Below, piece after piece: positions 25,636-31,852 of a stretch of DNA of 32,652 bases. The position numbers and the translations under genes were made by a program. The number at the start of each line of letters is the position of its first letter. Within the stretch, counting starts at the first letter, position 1. Below the pieces are notes generated by a model. That model was not told the DNA's origin. It saw only the letters and a program-made list of their open reading frames with translations, and ran no database searches. The stretch is from Verrucomicrobiota bacterium (GTDB lineage: Bacteria > Verrucomicrobiota > Verrucomicrobiia > Limisphaerales > J093), in NCBI GenBank assembly GCA_022710935.1, contig JAKLFY010000070.1:1-32652 (forward strand), written 5' to 3'.

Positions 25636-25755
25636 GATGTCGTTGTGGCCCGCGTCGGCCACGTGCAAGAAAGCCTTGGCCGGACGCCGACACGCCGCGA
25701 ACACCATCTGCGCGTCCTCGATCGGGATGATCGTCTCCGCGTGGAGGGTAACATC
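25636..25755 (-). pseudogene. C-terminal remnant of an alpha/beta hydrolase
   Basis: The minus strand reads VTLHAETIIPIEDAQMVFAA, CRRPAKAFLHVADAGHNDI. This matches the stretch of serine hydrolases that carries the catalytic Asp region (HGxxDxixPxxxaxxlfxa) and the catalytic His in AGHND. The Asp position reads Glu-Thr here and is probably lost. Neither the nucleophile elbow nor a start is present, and the sequence after HNDI is unrelated. It is a remnant of about 40 codons. Confidence 0.65.
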
Positions 25756-25802
25756 TGGTTCGACTATGAAACCGCGGAGCCCCAGGGTACGGTTCCGCGG
25801 AG

Positions 25803-26882
25803 ATGAAACGGTCTTTTCGTTACTTCGTCGCGTTGGCCGCAGCAATCAGCGCCGACGTGGGGACCGCCGCTGATCCCCCTCACATCGCCCCGGAGGCCAT
25901 CGAGTGGTGCAACATCTGGATTCCCGACGCCAACGAAACCAGACTGCCGCGAGTCCTCTTGATCGGCGATTCGATCACGGGCGGTTACGGGCCGAAAGTC
26001 GAGGAGGCGTTGAAAGGCAAGGCCTCGGTGGCCCGGTTGATGACCTCGAAGTCCATCGGTGACCCGGTGTTGCTGGCCGAGGTGGCGCTCGTGCTCGGTC
26101 AGTGCCGCTTCGACGTGGTCCATGTCAACAACGGCCTGCACGGCTGGGGCTACAGCGAAGAGGAATACCGGCAGCATTTCCCTGAACTCGTGGCCACAAT
26201 CCGCAAGCACGCCGCACAGGCCAAGCTGATCTGGGCGACGACCACCCCCGTGCGGCAGGCTGGCAACCTGAACGTGATGGCGGAAGATGCGAAGCGCGTT
26301 GAGGCCAGGAACAAGATCGCCGACGGGATCGTGGGCCGGGAGAAGATTGCGGTGAATGATCTCCTTGGCTTGGTGAAGGACCATCCTGAATGGTGGTCGG
26401 CGGATGGGGTGCACTTCAACGCCCAGGGCATCTCTGCCCAAGCTGCTCAGGTGGCAGTGGCGCAGAGGCGCGCCTGGCTGGCCCGCGGGAGCGGGGGACT
26501 AGCCGTACTCGGCGTGAACGACCCCACAAAACCGACCTGCCTGACCGGCGCATGGACGACCCCCGCCGAAGACGTGGCGCTGATGGGAAAGCACGCTTTG
26601 GTGGCTGGCGGCGACAAGGGCTTGCTCGTGTATGAACTTCAGCAGCATCTCTACGCACCGCTCGCACCGCCGGTCATGGCTGGCGGAAGGATGACCCTCT
26701 CCTGGCCGGCAATGGACGAAGTGCGTTTGCAGAAGACGACACGCCTGAGCCCCGCCGATTGGCAAGAAGGACCACAATCGGAGGGGACGAATGGGGTGTT
26801 CCTGCCGATGACCGATCCGATGGCGTTCTTCCGGTTGGTTCAAGGTGATGAGTTCATACCCCCGGATATACCCCCGGACTGA
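25803..26882 (+). CDS. Secreted SGNH/GDSL hydrolase continuing into the tail of an LVIVD-type protein
   Basis: The 359-residue product has a signal peptide ([18 protein letters not shown]). An SGNH hydrolase domain follows (about 35-225): [12 protein letters not shown] with the Ser nucleophile, [10 protein letters not shown] with the block III Asn, WATTTPVR, and DGVHFNAQG with the catalytic Asp and His. Such enzymes remove acyl or acetyl groups from glycans or lipids. From about 230 the sequence changes to [33 protein letters not shown] and [16 protein letters not shown], ending [18 protein letters not shown]. That is one LVIVD-repeat blade and the linker that in related proteins leads into a formylglycine-generating-enzyme-type domain. 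The hydrolase is complete; the second part looks like a foreign tail joined in frame. Confidence 0.75.
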   Translation: MKRSFRYFVALAAAISADVGTAADPPHIAPEAIEWCNIWIPDANETRLPRVLLIGDSITGGYGPKVEEALKGKASVARLMTSKSIGDPVLLAEVALVLGQCRFDVVHVNNGLHGWGYSEEEYRQHFPELVATIRKHAAQAKLIWATTTPVRQAGNLNVMAEDAKRVEARNKIADGIVGREKIAVNDLLGLVKDHPEWWSADGVHFNAQGISAQAAQVAVAQRRAWLARGSGGLAVLGVNDPTKPTCLTGAWTTPAEDVALMGKHALVAGGDKGLLVYELQQHLYAPLAPPVMAGGRMTLSWPAMDEVRLQKTTRLSPADWQEGPQSEGTNGVFLPMTDPMAFFRLVQGDEFIPPDIPPD

Positions 26883-27061
26883 CGGAGCGGGATCGGGCAA
26901 TCGGGCTGATCCCAGCCGATTATGTGTGCCGTCTGTCGAACGAAGCCGAGTGGGAGTATGCCTGTCGCGCTGGGACGTCAACCCGATTCAGTTATGGAGA
27001 CGATTCGGATGCCGTAGCGCCTAACAGTACCGGCCTCTCCTGTCAACGCTTTTGCCCTTGA
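26879..27061 (+). pseudogene. Formylglycine-generating enzyme (FGE-sulfatase/SUMF1) domain remnant
   Basis: In the frame shifted by two from the gene before it, the sequence reads [20 protein letters not shown] and then [27 protein letters not shown]. The RL(P/S)[12 protein letters not shown] string is the hallmark of FGE-sulfatase domains. The upstream linker (GDEFIPPD) and this piece would be parts of one original gene with the middle deleted and a frameshift at the CCCCCGGA repeats near 26860-26880. Similarity ends at about 27030, and the frame stops at 27059-27061. Confidence 0.85.
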
Positions 27062-27207
27062 GTTGGCGGGTTGGACAGCGCCAATTCATGAAGGCGCTTT
27101 GAGGCTTAGACCGTTGCTTTTTGCGAGTCGGAAGGCTGCGCGACAGTGTTCCTCGCCGAGGAAAGCCTGCAAGTCGGTCGTGGTGATATGGTCGGGGCGC
27201 CGCAAAT

Positions 27208-27444
27208 GGCGATCGCCCCAACAAGCTCCCCGGCCGGCACCGGCGACTCCGCAGATTACAGGTCACGCTGAAACCAGAAGGCCTGCCGTAGAAGCGTGGG
27301 TTGCGGTTTGACCGGGCCTTCGCCGATGCCGCGCAGCAACAGACACTGGTTTGGCGGTTGGGTGCCGGTGGCGAACGGGCCGCAAAGGCGATCACGGATT
27401 TGATTCGGGCGCTGGACTTGCACGGAGCACAGGGTGCGTCGTGA
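27208..27444 (+). pseudogene. C-terminal remnant of a second parA gene
   Basis: The frame reads GDRPNKLPGRHRRLRRLQ, then GLP-stop-KR, then GLRFDRAFADAAQQQTLVWR, LGAGGERAAKAITDLIRALD, ending TGA at 27442-27444. It aligns with the C-terminus of the intact ParA at 30081-30740 (VPNKLQVQYRLSQELL ... GLRLRQAYADAAGQGTVVWR, LGPRGEAAATELKSLFQELT). The spacing between PNKL and GLR is identical, 23 positions, counting the TAG at 27289-27291 as a residue. The N-terminal Walker region is not present. Confidence 0.75.
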
Positions 27445-27497
27445 ATGCCTGCTCGCCGGCGGGAGCTTCCTCGTGGAGGGCCGGATCAGAGAAGGGT

Positions 27498-27523
27498 GAG
27501 GATTGATTAAGGGCTCAATCCTC
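27498..27523. terminator. Stem-loop between convergent transcripts
   Basis: GAGGATTGA and TCAATCCTC form a perfect 9-bp stem with an 8-base loop. It lies between the end of the parA remnant (plus) and the end of the 89-residue gene (minus), where a bidirectional transcript end would be expected. There is no clear T-run. Confidence 0.5.
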
Positions 27524-27561
27524 GAAGGCCGTGAACCTGCGTGCAAACCGCGGAAGCATCA

Positions 27562-27831
27562 CTACGCTGCCGGTTCTTCCCGCTCCTGGCCCTGCTGCAC
27601 GATCCAGGTGTGGGTCAGGTCGGCGACTTTGGCGAGCACCAGCAGATCATCGCGTCCGAACGATTCGGTCGATTTCCACTGGTTGTCTTCGCGGTCCTTG
27701 TAGATGCGGCTCAAGGTGGCGTTGTAGCGCACGCCGTTGGCCGTGTCGTTCCTCCAGATGGCGGCTTTGACGCTGCCGATCCGGACCTCGTGTACGGGTC
27801 TGTCGTTTTGTTTAGGCATGGTGTCTTCCAT
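27562..27831 (-). CDS. Small conserved protein of the plasmid-like module, function unknown
   Basis: The ATG at 27831 is chosen because AGGGAGG lies 8 bases before it; ATG 27819 is a weaker alternative. The 89-residue product has the core HEVRIGSVKAAIWRNDTANG, VRYNATLSRIYKDREDNQWK and STESFGRDDLLVLAKVADLT, HTWI. This pattern (RIGxVkAaIWxN...YNxTlxRiYkd...W...sFxrDDLxxxakxadxaxxwi) belongs to a family of short hypothetical proteins common in Planctomycetes and Verrucomicrobia. It is probably a single mixed beta-alpha domain. It is on the same strand as repA and downstream of it, in the same module as the parA remnant. No function is known to me. Confidence 0.8.
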   Translation of the reverse strand: MEDTMPKQNDRPVHEVRIGSVKAAIWRNDTANGVRYNATLSRIYKDREDNQWKSTESFGRDDLLVLAKVADLTHTWIVQQGQEREEPAA

Positions 27832-28184
27832 TGGTTGAACCTCCCTGAATGGACCTTCAGCCTGCGTCATACCACGTTTGGAATCGCTAACCAAGGGGTG
27901 CAGCCGGGAAATTCCAGGCGCTGGTTTCACGCGGCCCTGTGGCGACAATCTGGCATCGGGCATTCAAGTTCTGGTTCGGCCCTCGGGGGCGGCGAGGCGC
28001 ATCTGCGCTCGAACAACCGCTTGCCCGTCGCCTCTCCAGTCGCGGCAGACCGCGCAAAGCGAACATCCGCAGGTCCGGGGGCCTGCGGCTCACGGCCAAT
28101 TCCTTCCGTCAATTCGGTGGCCTGGGCGGAGGAGTTCGCCCGGACAGGTGCATCCGCAGCCGCGCGAAACGAGCCGCCCCTCAC
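27832..28184 (-). other. About 350 bases between repA and the small gene, no certain gene
   Basis: A minus-strand frame from GTG 28184 immediately after the repA stop could encode 85 residues (RGGSFRAAADAPVRANSS...), but it has no recognisable motif or ribosome site. Another frame shows a cysteine-containing string CGCSLCAVCRDW that could be a decayed zinc ribbon. Neither is claimed as a gene. Confidence 0.3.
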
Positions 28185-29582
28185 TCAATTGCCCTCGCCC
28201 ATCGACTTCAACGCGAAGGCATCGAGCAACGTCTTGCGCGTGGCCGCCGCCAGCGTGCCGCCTTGGGCCAGCATCTTGTGCTGCGCCGACGTGGCTTGGC
28301 TTAACGCCGCCTGCTCCAGTCGTTCCCGCTCGGTGACCGAGAGCGAGCGCCAGAATTGGGCGATGGCTCGATCCCGGGCCTCCTCCTTCGCCTGGGCCGC
28401 CGCTTGTTGTTGTTCCTTACGCCGGGCTTCACGCGCGCGCCGCTCCTCGGTTTCGCGCCGACGTTGTTCCTGCGCGGCGTGATCCAGGAAATCTTTCGGT
28501 GGCGCGTATTCGCCGCGGATCGCACTCAAAAGGAAGCCCGGCGGATTGCGCGACACCTTCGGGTCCTTCTGGGCCACCAGGTAATCGAACACTTCAAGCT
28601 GCGGTTGGATGCGCGTCGCCGGATACTGCTTCACCGTGATTCGCGCCGTGGACGGGGAGACCCCGCGCGCGACAAGCGCCGCCACGAGTGCGTCCGCCGG
28701 TTCGCCCGGTTGAGCCGCCTCACCGTGCGCCTCCCCTTTCGCCTTCTCGAACACCACCCGCCACTCCCCGCTGCGCACTTTCAGGAAACGTTCCTGCTCC
28801 GACAACGCCCGCAGGTAGCCGCGCTCTTCCAGTTCGCTGATGCCGCCCCGCAGTTTACGTTTGAGATTCGCGCTGTCGTAGGCCCGGGACAGCCCCGCGT
28901 GCTCGCATGCGAATTCCTTCAGATCGAATTCCCAGCGGTCACGCCGGAAGAATCGCTTGTCCAGAAACCGGTAGAGCCGCCGCGCAATCGCGCTCTGCAG
29001 CTCGCGGAAGAAATCGAAATCGAGCCCTTTGAGGTTGCCAGCCTGGAAGCTGCGAAAGATCACCTCGTTCCAGACGAACACCGAACTGCCGGCCTCGTCG
29101 TCCGCGGCCATGCCGCCATTCTCGCGCTGAAACAGGCGCACGTTGTCCAGGACGTGGAACTTTTCGTCCACCCAGCATTGCTTGGCCTTGTTCCACCACG
29201 CCCGCTGGTAGTAGAGCGTGACCCCCGTCCACCGATTGAGCGACGCCTCGATCCGCTCGTAGCTCTTGCTCTCGTTGCGCCAGCCCAACAACTGGATCAA
29301 CTGGTAGCGCGTGAAGCGGACCGTGCGCTCGGCGAACTGGTTGAGGCGGGAAAGCTGGATCAGCCCGAGCAGAACCTCATCATCGAGCGCGGTGGGCAGA
29401 CCGTAAGCGTCCGATCCGGTGATGGTGAGCTGACGCGTGATGGTCTCGCCCCGGTGATCGTCCCAGACGCGGTCCTCGAACTGGAGGGTCTTCTGGTCCG
29501 GCCTCAGACGGTGCGCCAGGGCGCAGAGCGGAAACTCCGCCAGGTTCAGTTCGTCACGTCCATCGCTGGTCTTCTGTGGCAT
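28185..29582 (-). CDS. repA: Replication initiator protein A (RepA/RPA family)
   Basis: The ATG at 29582 is chosen over TTG 29615 because GAGGA lies just upstream; it gives 465 residues. The first 290 residues have the features of the replication initiator protein A family: DELNLAEFPLCALAHRL, DAYGLPTALDDEVLLGLIQL, TRYQLIQLLGW with a helix-turn-helix-like region, SYERIEASLNRWTGVTLYY, FRELQSAIARRLYRFLDKRF and FACEHAGLSRAYDSANLKRK. These proteins bind iterons and open a plasmid origin. About 380-430 is a highly charged coiled-coil-like stretch rich in Arg, Glu and Gln. The iteron array starts about 170 bases upstream of the start codon, and parA is divergent on its far side, the standard arrangement of a plasmid replicon. 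Confidence 0.85.
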   Translation of the reverse strand: MPQKTSDGRDELNLAEFPLCALAHRLRPDQKTLQFEDRVWDDHRGETITRQLTITGSDAYGLPTALDDEVLLGLIQLSRLNQFAERTVRFTRYQLIQLLGWRNESKSYERIEASLNRWTGVTLYYQRAWWNKAKQCWVDEKFHVLDNVRLFQRENGGMAADDEAGSSVFVWNEVIFRSFQAGNLKGLDFDFFRELQSAIARRLYRFLDKRFFRRDRWEFDLKEFACEHAGLSRAYDSANLKRKLRGGISELEERGYLRALSEQERFLKVRSGEWRVVFEKAKGEAHGEAAQPGEPADALVAALVARGVSPSTARITVKQYPATRIQPQLEVFDYLVAQKDPKVSRNPPGFLLSAIRGEYAPPKDFLDHAAQEQRRRETEERRAREARRKEQQQAAAQAKEEARDRAIAQFWRSLSVTERERLEQAALSQATSAQHKMLAQGGTLAAATRKTLLDAFALKSMGEGN

Positions 29583-29667
29583 CGAATCCTCTTCGATGCG
29601 CTCCTTCGCTTCCAAGATTCCTGGGCCTCCCTGGCCATCAACAACACCCCCCGCCCTGTTGCTGTTC

Positions 29668-29697
29668 GTTTAAGGTTTGAGAACACTGTTTAAGGTT
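29668..29697. promoter_or_regulatory. Direct repeat GTTTAAGGTT upstream of repA
   Basis: GTTTAAGGTT occurs at 29668-29677 and 29688-29697, exactly 20 bases apart (two helical turns). The stretch is the most AT-rich near the start of repA. It could be an autoregulatory site for RepA or part of the DNA-unwinding element. Confidence 0.5.
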
Positions 29698-29750
29698 ATG
29701 GTCGGAAATCGCGAGGCGGCGGGCGGACTTACGCCGATTTTTATGCCTCG

Positions 29751-29870
29751 AATCCCGGTAAAACCTGTCTCGGTTCCCAGTAGGCGGCTGCCCCGGTTCC
29801 CGGTAAAACATGTCTCAAATCCCGGTAGGCGCCTGTCTCGGTTCCCGGTAAAACCTGTCTCAAATCCCAC
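29751..29870. other. Iteron array, candidate origin of replication (oriV)
   Basis: Five units begin TCCCGGTA or TCCCAGTA at 29753, 29775, 29798, 29820 and 29843, with a partial sixth (TCCCAC) at 29865. Spacings alternate 22, 23, 22, 23, 22. Two unit types alternate: TCCCGGTAAAACCTGTCTC and TCCCGGTAGGCGCCTGTCTC, so the true period may be a 45-base pair of units. Regular direct repeats of one to two helical turns beside a RepA gene are the usual binding sites of plasmid initiators. Confidence 0.85.
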
Positions 29871-29926
29871 TCCCCAACTTTTAGCACGTCCCGCCGGCTG
29901 CGGGTAGCCCCCGAATCCGCATACTT

Positions 29927-30020
29927 GTCCGCATACATGCTGGCTTGTCAGCAAACGTGCAAGCCAGCAGGACCGCATGCCCGCACACAAGCCCGGTTGC
30001 ATACATGTCCGCTTTCATGC
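29927..30020 (+). promoter_or_regulatory. Candidate partition centromere (parS/parC) upstream of parA
   Basis: GTCCGCATACATGC (29927-29940) and GTCCGCTTTCATGC (30007-30020) are near-identical direct repeats. GCATACATG recurs at 29999-30007. Between them TGCTGGCTTG (29938-29947) and CAAGCCAGCA (29960-29969) form a perfect 10-bp inverted repeat. In type Ib partition systems the centromere lies upstream of a short parA and is bound by a ribbon-helix-helix partner; both are present here. Confidence 0.55.
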
Positions 30021-30080
30021 TACGAAGTCATCATGCCCGCGAATCGAGACCGCGGGCGTTTTCATCCAAGGAGGGAGGTG

Positions 30081-30740
30081 ATGGTTATCGCGCTGAGCAA
30101 CTCGAAAGGAGGGGTGGGCAAGTCCACGCTGGCCGTCCACTTGGCCGTGTCGTGGCACGAAGAGGGGAGGCGCGTCGCATTGGTGGACGCCGACGTTCAG
30201 GGCTCGTCGTCGTTGTGGCTGCATGAAGCCGAGCCGCAACTGCCGGTCTTCCGCCTGCAAACGCCCGACGACGTCCTGGAGCAGGCGCCGCCGATCGCGG
30301 CCAAGTTCGAGCGGGTCGTCATCGACGGGCCGGCAGGTTTGTCGGAAGTCACGCGGGCCATCCTCTTGGTCGCCGACACCGCGTTGCTGCCGTGCGGGCC
30401 GTCGGTGCTGGACCTGCGCGCGGTCCACGAAGCCCTGCGCGTGGTCCGACAGGCGCAGCAGATACGGCAGGGCCCGCCCGTCCCGCTGCTGGTGCCCAAC
30501 AAGCTCCAGGTGCAGTACCGGCTGAGCCAGGAGTTGCTCGAAACGGCGAAGTCGCTGGGCATCCCTTCGCTGCCGGGCCTGCGGTTGCGCCAGGCGTACG
30601 CCGACGCCGCCGGCCAGGGGACTGTGGTGTGGAGATTGGGGCCGCGCGGTGAAGCGGCGGCAACGGAGTTGAAGAGCCTTTTCCAGGAGCTAACGGCTTA
30701 TGAATCGCCGAACACTCAGCGTCGCGCTGCAAACGGGTAG
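30081..30740 (+). CDS. parA: ParA-type partition ATPase (short, type Ib-like)
   Basis: The start ATG 30081 follows a strong AAGGAGGGAGG site; the frame upstream is open but covers the repeat region. The 219-residue product has the deviant Walker A K9-GGVGKST16, the A' motif VALVDADVQGSS and the switch motif VIDGPAGLSEV. It also shows the conserved PCGPSVLDLRAVHEAL and LVPNKLQVQYRLSQELLETA, ending GLRLRQAYADAAGQGTVVWR. There is no N-terminal DNA-binding domain, as in type Ib ParA proteins. It should use ATP-dependent, nonspecific DNA binding to move plasmid copies apart. It overlaps the next gene by 41 bases, which suggests translational coupling. Confidence 0.92.
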   Translation: MVIALSNSKGGVGKSTLAVHLAVSWHEEGRRVALVDADVQGSSSLWLHEAEPQLPVFRLQTPDDVLEQAPPIAAKFERVVIDGPAGLSEVTRAILLVADTALLPCGPSVLDLRAVHEALRVVRQAQQIRQGPPVPLLVPNKLQVQYRLSQELLETAKSLGIPSLPGLRLRQAYADAAGQGTVVWRLGPRGEAAATELKSLFQELTAYESPNTQRRAANG

Positions 30741-31080
30741 CCTCACCGACGCAGCATTGGACTTCGTCAAAGCCGGCAGTCCCAAGCCGCCCGCGGATGC
30801 CGTCCTCAGCACCGTCGTGCCAGCCAAGCCAGCGGCCGTCGAGGAACCGCGCCGTGTGGCCCGGAGTGTGAAGCAGCGGTTGCGCATCAGCGATGATGAC
30901 GAGAAGGAGGCTGAAGCCGGTCTGGTCTCGCTCACCGTCCGCGTGCCACGGATCGTGCCGCCGGGCCTTTTGCTCGCCTCGGTGGACCGCAAGCTCAAGC
31001 GCCAGCGGCCCTGGACCCAGCAGGAAATCGTCGCCGAGGCCCTGACGCACTGGCTCCAGCAACACGGCTACCTGTCTTGA
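30700..31080 (+). CDS. Putative ribbon-helix-helix centromere-binding partner of ParA
   Basis: The 126-residue product begins inside the end of parA (AGGAG about 11 bases before the ATG). The first 70 residues are polar and probably flexible (SPKPPADAVLSTVVPAKPAA, then many charges). The C-terminal part reads LVSLTVRVPRIVPPGLLLAS, VDRKLKRQRPWTQQEIVAEA, LTHWLQQ: a short strand followed by two helices with the conserved turn before the second. This is the ribbon-helix-helix plan of small ParB/ParG-type proteins. Position, size and fold prediction all point to the DNA-binding partner of ParA, acting on the repeats upstream of parA and perhaps repressing the operon. No database support is available. 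Confidence 0.65.
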   Translation: MNRRTLSVALQTGSLTDAALDFVKAGSPKPPADAVLSTVVPAKPAAVEEPRRVARSVKQRLRISDDDEKEAEAGLVSLTVRVPRIVPPGLLLASVDRKLKRQRPWTQQEIVAEALTHWLQQHGYLS

Positions 31081-31096
31081 ATGTGAAGGAGGACGT

Positions 31097-31459
31097 ATGG
31101 AAGACCTGAACAACCTGATCGACGCCACGACCTTCGGGACCGTGCGCCGTTACCTGAAAGCAGCCCGCTCGCCCATCACGACCGTCATGCTCGTGCAGCA
31201 CCGCAACACCCTGGTGCGAGCCGGCACCGCGTTGATCGAGGACGATGGCAGCAGCCGGGTCTTCCGTCGCCGGCAGTGGGCTGACTGGTTCAACACCGGC
31301 GAGGTTCGGGTGGGCGGGGCTTCGAGCGCCGCCGGCCAGGGCGCTGACCTCGACGCCATACCGGACTCGGCCATCTGCGATGTGCTCTACGTGCCCCCGG
31401 TCTACCTGGTCTGCCTCCGGGGCTGCAAGGTGCCCGCCGCCCGCATGGCGCACGCCTGA
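31097..31459 (+). CDS. Small hypothetical protein downstream of the partition genes
   Basis: A good AAGGAGG site stands 4 bases before the ATG, and the gene follows the ribbon-helix-helix gene by 16 bases, so it is probably the third gene of the par operon. The 120 residues include DATTFGTVRRYLKAARSPIT, TVMLVQHRNTLVRAG, WADWFNTGEVRVG and AICDVLYVPPVYLVCLRGCK. I do not recognise the family. It is likely a small globular mixed alpha/beta protein without signal peptide or membrane helix. Confidence 0.65.
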   Translation: MEDLNNLIDATTFGTVRRYLKAARSPITTVMLVQHRNTLVRAGTALIEDDGSSRVFRRRQWADWFNTGEVRVGGASSAAGQGADLDAIPDSAICDVLYVPPVYLVCLRGCKVPAARMAHA

Positions 31460-31811
31460 GCTTCGTTCGCCCCGAAATCAAACCTCGTCTCCACTTTCCC
31501 GCTACCGGCATCGGCCCGGACGTGCTACGCATCCCACCAGAGGGAGGTTTTGTTCTCCCGCAAACGTCAGGATGCCAAACGCAGTCCTGGACGTCGTTGT
31601 GATCGGCGCTGACACCCGCCAATCCGGCCTCACCAGCCGGCTCGAGGGGACGGTCTTACCACCCGTCGCGTCAGTGTCCCGTAGAGCGTGGTGCACCGAG
31701 AGGTGCCCGCCACGTTCGAGGGAGGCTTTCGGAAGTAATCCCGCCTTACCCGCGGAGTAATCTCCGAATTCTATCCCATGCAAAGCAGAGAATGCGGGCG
31801 AGCGGGACACG
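31460..31811. other. Non-coding stretch between the plasmid-like module and the structured RNA region
   Basis: Open frames here are short, lack ribosome sites and show no family motifs. A weak inverted repeat GGGAG/CTCCC lies near 31540-31560. I see nothing else that can be supported. Confidence 0.4.
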
Positions 31812-31833
31812 CCGGTGGCTGCAATGCCACCGG
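31812..31833. terminator. Strong hairpin just before the putative intron
   Basis: CCGGTGGC and GCCACCGG form a perfect 8-bp stem around TGCAAT. It lies 19 bases before the GTGCGCC that may start a group II intron. Class C group II introns are known to insert after terminator-like hairpins. Confidence 0.5.
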
Positions 31834-31852
31834 TCGGTCTTGTCCAAAGCGG

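Noticed and set aside
27062-27207. Possible excisionase-like or ParA N-terminal remnant between the FGE piece and the parA remnant
   Set aside because: A short RKAAR-type string is visible in one frame, but no frame gives a sustained family pattern, and a TGA precedes the parA frame.
27541-28482. 313-codon plus-strand frame
   Set aside because: Antisense to repA and the 89-residue gene; composition typical of a shadow frame.
29740-29880. Iterons read as a CRISPR array
   Set aside because: Units are directly adjacent with no unique spacers and stand next to repA, as in a plasmid origin.
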